Source of the DNA: Pelagibacterium sp.
GTDB lineage: Bacteria; Pseudomonadota; Alphaproteobacteria; Rhizobiales; Devosiaceae
Length of the DNA: 37,622 nucleotides
Assembly: GCA_002723255.1 (NCBI GenBank)
Contig: PBNW01000004.1
Location: 27,440 to 65,061, forward strand
Direction of reading: 5' to 3'
The position numbers were made by a program, and so were the translations under genes. Positions 34,427-37,622 of the stretch are shown here, in pieces (position 1 is the stretch's first letter; the number at the start of each line of letters is the position of its first letter). A model generated the notes under the pieces. That model saw nothing but the letters and a program-made list of their open reading frames with translations. It did not search any database and had not been told where the DNA came from.

Positions 34427-34450
34427 CAATCGGTGGGCAATCATCGCCAA

Positions 34451-34942
34451 ATGTTGCGCTCACTTGTCCTCGCCATTGCCTTTTTTTCCAGCGTTTCCGG
34501 CAGCTTGCCGGCGGCGGACTGGACACGCTATGTCAATCCGCGATTCGGGGCGGCTGTCGATGTTCCGGCAGATTTCGCCGCCGATGGTCCGGCCCAGGTG
34601 GCCGGCGAAGGCAAACGGTTTCGCGCATCGAACGGGCGCGCGGTGATTACCGTATGGGGCGGTCCGAGCCAGGGCGCCGATTTTCTGACCGAAATGGGTC
34701 GCCGGATCGGGGCGGAAGAGGACGAGGGCTGGGCGATCACCTATCGCTCGGAAACCCCCGATTGGGCCGCGTGGGGCGGAACGCGCGGCGGGCACGTCTT
34801 TTATGCCAAGACCATCCTTGTCTGTAACGGGCGGCAGACCGCCAATGTGCGGCTCGACTATCCGGCGATGGACGTTCCGGGGTTCGACGCGGTGGTCAAC
34901 CGGCTGGGGCAGAGCCTGGCCCAGGACGGGGCCTGCTTTTAG
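34451..34942 (+). CDS. Small secreted protein of unknown function
   Basis: A 163-residue protein I do not recognise. It has a Sec signal peptide at about 1-21 (LRSLVLAIAFFSSVSGSLPA) with cleavage before or near ADWTRYVNPRFG. The mature part is a small mixed fold with SNGRAVITVWGG and DEGWAITYRSETPDWAAWGG, two Cys (ILVCNG and the C-terminal GACF) that could form a disulfide, and LDYPAMDVPGFDAVVNRL. Start at the ATG at 34451, since the longer frame to 34331 hides the signal peptide. It may be controlled by the divergent LacI-like regulator. The stop codon abuts the foldback element at 34941. Confidence 0.75.
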   Translation: MLRSLVLAIAFFSSVSGSLPAADWTRYVNPRFGAAVDVPADFAADGPAQVAGEGKRFRASNGRAVITVWGGPSQGADFLTEMGRRIGAEEDEGWAITYRSETPDWAAWGGTRGGHVFYAKTILVCNGRQTANVRLDYPAMDVPGFDAVVNRLGQSLAQDGACF

Positions 34943-35083
34943 GACCAATCGACATTCAGCCCATGGTGGCCTGCAAATGGCGGTTTTCTGCGCTTCCGGT
35001 GCTCGCGTACATAAGTACGCTCCGCTCCAGTTCTCGAAAACCATCATTTTCGGCTCACCCTGAGCTGAATCTCGACTGGTCCT
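34941..35083. repeat. 143-bp foldback (MITE-like) element
   Basis: The terminal arms aggaccaatcgacattcagc (34941-34960) and gctgaatctcgactggtcct (35064-35083) pair at 18 of 20 positions. Pairing continues inward: ggttttc (34982-34988) with gaaaacc (35036-35042), and a perfect gcgtac-ataa-gtacgc apex (35005-35020). The whole block is thus one long imperfect hairpin. I recall similar intergenic elements in Hyphomicrobiales, unverified. Its left end coincides with the stop codon of the small secreted protein gene, and its right end lies 18 bases from the cobO stop. Confidence 0.8.
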
Positions 35084-35101
35084 GGGGCCATTTAACCCAA
35101 T

Positions 35102-35746
35102 TTAGAATTCAATTCCCGCCTGGGCCTTGATGCCCTGTTCGCGGAAGGGGTGTTTGATCTGGGTCATTTCGGTGACCAGATCGGCGATTTCGACAAGCTC
35201 GTCCTTGGCGTTGCGGCCGGTGACGATGACGTGCTTATCGACGGGGCGGGATTTGAGGGTTTCGATCACTTCATCGAGCGGCAGGTAATCGTAGCGCAGG
35301 CAGATGTTGAGCTCGTCGAGCAGGACCATCTGATAGTCGGGGTCGGCGATCAGTTCCTTTGCCCGGTCCCAGGCCTTTCGGGCGGCGGCCAGATCGCGCT
35401 GGCGGTCCTGGGTTTCCCAGGTAAAGCCATCGCCCATGGCGTTGATCGAGACCTGATCGGGGAAATGCTCGAGGATGTCGCGCTCGCCGGTGTGCCCTTT
35501 GCCTTTCACGAACTGGACGATGCCGACATTGAAGCCGTGGGCGATGCCGCGGAAGACCATGCCGAAAGCGGCTGTGGATTTGCCCTTGCCCTTGCCGGTG
35601 TGGACGATGAGCAGGCCCTTTTCATTGGCGTTGGCCTCGACCAGCTTGTCGCGGGCCGCCTTTTTCTTTTTCATCTTTTCGGCATGATAGGCGTCGCGCT
35701 CCGCCTCGGACATGAGGTCGGTCTTTTTGGGCTGGCGTTCGGTCAT
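35102..35746 (-). CDS. cobO: Cob(I)yrinic acid a,c-diamide adenosyltransferase
   Basis: Transfers the 5'-deoxyadenosyl group from ATP to reduced corrinoid (CobO/BtuR/CobA-type). The 214 residues have the altered P-loop HTGKGKGKSTAAFG, IVQFVKGKGHTGERDIL, and LLDELNICLRYDYLPLDEVI, ending in HVIVTGRNAKDELVEIADLVTEM. The N-terminal ~40 residues are charged, with KMKKKKAARDK. The ATG at 35746 overlaps the cobN stop by 4 bases (ATGA). Confidence 0.97.
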   Translation of the reverse strand: MTERQPKKTDLMSEAERDAYHAEKMKKKKAARDKLVEANANEKGLLIVHTGKGKGKSTAAFGMVFRGIAHGFNVGIVQFVKGKGHTGERDILEHFPDQVSINAMGDGFTWETQDRQRDLAAARKAWDRAKELIADPDYQMVLLDELNICLRYDYLPLDEVIETLKSRPVDKHVIVTGRNAKDELVEIADLVTEMTQIKHPFREQGIKAQAGIEF

Positions 35747-37622
35747 GTCTCGTCCTCGAGATAAGCGTAGGCGGAATTGGAGCGGGGGGTCCAGAAGCCG
35801 CGGGTGCGGGCTTCGGAAAACTTTTCGATCAGCTCGTCATAGCCGAAGCGGTTGGCGGCGATGAGGAAATCGCGGGTGGCGTCGTCCTCGATGAAGGCGG
35901 CAAAAGCCATGTCGAAATGGTGGGATTTGACCGCGCCCGTGGTGGCGGCAAAGCCGAACATGAAATCGACCGTCGCGATGATTTCAAAGGCGCCGCGATA
36001 GGAATGGCGCTTCATGGCATCGATCCATTTGGGATTGACGACCCGGGCGCGCATCACCCGGGCGATTTCTTCCTCGAGCGTGCGCACTTTCGGCGTTTCG
36101 GGTCGGGAGGTGTCGAGATGGTAGGCGGCGGGCTTGTGGCCGGAAAGGGTTTCGACGGCGGCGGAAAGGCCGCCTTCGAACTGATAATACTGGTCGGAAT
36201 CGAGCAGATCGTGCTCGGCATTGTCCTGAACGTGGACGACGGCATCAGCCGATTTCAGGCGCGCGGCGAACAGCGTTTTTTCGGGCACGCCTTCGGTTCG
36301 GGCGCCATAGGCATATTGGCCGGTGGCGAGGACGGCTTCGGCAAGGTCGGATTTTTCGGCCCATTTGCCGGTCTCGACCAGCTTGCCGAGGCCGGTGCCA
36401 TAGCCGCCCGGCGCGGCGCCGAAAATGCGGTGGCCGGCGCGCAAACCCGCTTCGTCCTGTGTGGTGCCACGTTCCATCATGGCCAGAGCATCGGTGCGCA
36501 TGCGGGCGGCGATGGGGTTATCCTCGATGGGCTCGTCGAGCGCTCCGATGGCGCGGATTGCGCGGTCGAAGAGAGCAATCTGGGCGGGGAAGGCATCGCG
36601 GAACAGGCCGGAGATGCGCAGGGTGACATCGACACGGGGGCGGCCGAGTTTGGCGAGCGGGATGATCTCGTATCCCGAAACGGTGAGCGAGGCGCCCTGC
36701 CAGACCGGTTTGGCGCCGATGAGCGCTAGCGCCTGGGCGATGTCGTCGCCGCCGGTGCGCATGTTTGCGGTGCCCCAGACACTCATGGCGAGCGAGGTGA
36801 GCCAGAGGCCGTGATCCTGATAGTGGCGTTTGAGGAGATTTTCGGCGGCCTTGCTGCCCAGAGCCCATGCAGTCTGGGTGGGGATGGCGCGGTTATCGAC
36901 CGAATAGAAATTGCGGCCAGTGGGGAGGGTATCGACCCGGCCTCTTGTGGGGGCACCCGAAGGGCCGGGGGCAACGAATTTTCCCGCAAGGCCATCGAGG
37001 AGCGATTTGATCTCGTTGGGGCCGGACGCGGCCAAGCGCGGGCGGATGGTGGTTTGGATGGTGTCGAGGACGGCGGCCGTGGCGGTCCAAGCCGGATCGG
37101 GGGCGCGGCCGGTGACGAGATCGGCGGCGAGGGCTTCGAGGCGATCGATGGTATCGCCGTTGGAGCGCCAGACACCGGGCGTATCGAGCGCCTCGGGTTT
37201 TGGGCCGGTCCAGGGGGCGGAAAGATCGAGCGAGAGGGGATCGATGCCGAGTTTGAGATCGTCGGCCAGGGCGCGGATCAATGAAGCATCGCCCCCCTGC
37301 CCCTGCCCGCGCGGGACGCGGGCGAAGGCGACGAGCAGATCGCGCTCGAATGTGCCGGTGGGCGATTGACCGAAGATGTGCAGGCCGTCGCGGATCTGGG
37401 CCTCTTTGAGTTCACACAGGAAATTGTCGATCTGATTGAGGGCTTCGGTTTCATCCTCGGGCAGGCGCAGATCGAGATCGAGCCGCGCATCGCGGGTGAA
37501 ATCGAGGATCTTGCGTTTGAGGCTTTCAAGCCGGCGCTGGTCCATGCCGAGCGCGGCGTAGTATTCATCGAGCAGGGCTTCGAGGTCTTTCAGGGGCCCA
37601 TAGGTTTCGGCGCGGGTGAGAG
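35743..37622 (-). CDS. cobN: Cobaltochelatase large subunit (C-terminal ~625 residues, cut by window edge)
   Basis: Large subunit of the aerobic ATP-dependent CobNST chelatase, which inserts cobalt into hydrogenobyrinic acid a,c-diamide. The open frame runs past base 37622, reading LDEYYAALGMDQRRLESLKRKI across the edge, so the ATG at 37545 is internal. Typical CobN stretches are GGDDIAQALALIGAKPVW, SGYEIIPLAKLGRPRVDVTLRISGLFRDAFP and the C-terminal NPKWIDAMKRHSYRGAFEIIATVDFMFGFAATT. CobN marks the late-cobalt route; cobS and cobT are not in the window. Confidence 0.96.
   Translation of the reverse strand, partial: LTRAETYGPLKDLEALLDEYYAALGMDQRRLESLKRKILDFTRDARLDLDLRLPEDETEALNQIDNFLCELKEAQIRDGLHIFGQSPTGTFERDLLVAFARVPRGQGQGGDASLIRALADDLKLGIDPLSLDLSAPWTGPKPEALDTPGVWRSNGDTIDRLEALAADLVTGRAPDPAWTATAAVLDTIQTTIRPRLAASGPNEIKSLLDGLAGKFVAPGPSGAPTRGRVDTLPTGRNFYSVDNRAIPTQTAWALGSKAAENLLKRHYQDHGLWLTSLAMSVWGTANMRTGGDDIAQALALIGAKPVWQGASLTVSGYEIIPLAKLGRPRVDVTLRISGLFRDAFPAQIALFDRAIRAIGALDEPIEDNPIAARMRTDALAMMERGTTQDEAGLRAGHRIFGAAPGGYGTGLGKLVETGKWAEKSDLAEAVLATGQYAYGARTEGVPEKTLFAARLKSADAVVHVQDNAEHDLLDSDQYYQFEGGLSAAVETLSGHKPAAYHLDTSRPETPKVRTLEEEIARVMRARVVNPKWIDAMKRHSYRGAFEIIATVDFMFGFAATTGAVKSHHFDMAFAAFIEDDATRDFLIAANRFGYDELIEKFSEARTRGFWTPRSNSAYAYLEDET

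Noticed and set aside
1..37622. CRISPR array, tRNA, transposase, prophage or toxin-antitoxin genes
   Set aside because: None seen on reading both strands; repeats present are palindromic intergenic units, not regularly spaced direct repeats.

Overview
The window looks like chromosomal DNA from a high-G+C alphaproteobacterium of the order Hyphomicrobiales, perhaps a Devosiaceae member (Devosia/Pelagibacterium-like). The basis is the aerobic cobalamin genes, HisKA_2-type kinase, zwf-pgl-edd operon, RIME-like intergenic elements and many small palindromic repeats. Genus is inference. I see no tRNA, rRNA, CRISPR array, transposase or phage gene.

Region 1 (1-7849, minus strand) is an eight-gene nucleoside uptake and salvage operon. 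It reads BMP-family binding protein, double-ABC ATPase, two permeases, cytidine deaminase, purine nucleoside phosphorylase, deoxyribose-phosphate aldolase, and an aldehyde dehydrogenase cut by the left edge. Most junctions are 1-4 base overlaps. Permease 1 carries an in-frame TAA in a conserved stretch, so it is a fresh pseudogene, a sequencing error, or a suppressed stop. A RIME-like element sits between cdd and the phosphorylase and touches the cdd stop codon.

Region 2 (8027-13292) holds a lone CoxG-like protein and, divergently, a three-gene operon of unknown function: a coiled-coil protein, a single-pass membrane protein, and a coiled-coil protein with a Gly/Phe-repeat tail. This is the best candidate for an undescribed system. 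An ArsR/AHSA1-type pair follows, with a very clear promoter and operator.

Region 3 (13374-17956) has a signalling cluster (CHASE3 histidine kinase, single-domain response regulator, REC-HisKA_2 kinase) with no DNA-binding output. Divergent to it is a vWA protein coupled to a membrane-anchored protein with a C-terminal J domain.

Region 4 (18070-25586) holds a BetT-like BCCT transporter and, convergent to it across a perfect bidirectional terminator, an Entner-Doudoroff operon: BadF/GspK-type sugar kinase, zwf, pgl, edd, ElaA-like acetyltransferase.

Region 5 (25682-37622) is a cobalamin cluster in mixed orientation: cobU, cbiB, cobQ, cobB, cobA, cobK, cbiG, then cobO and a partial cobN. CobN and CobK indicate the aerobic (late cobalt) route, yet a full-length CbiG is also present. 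The cluster is interrupted at 32931-35101 by palindromic repeats, a LacI-type regulator, a small secreted protein and a 143-bp foldback element.
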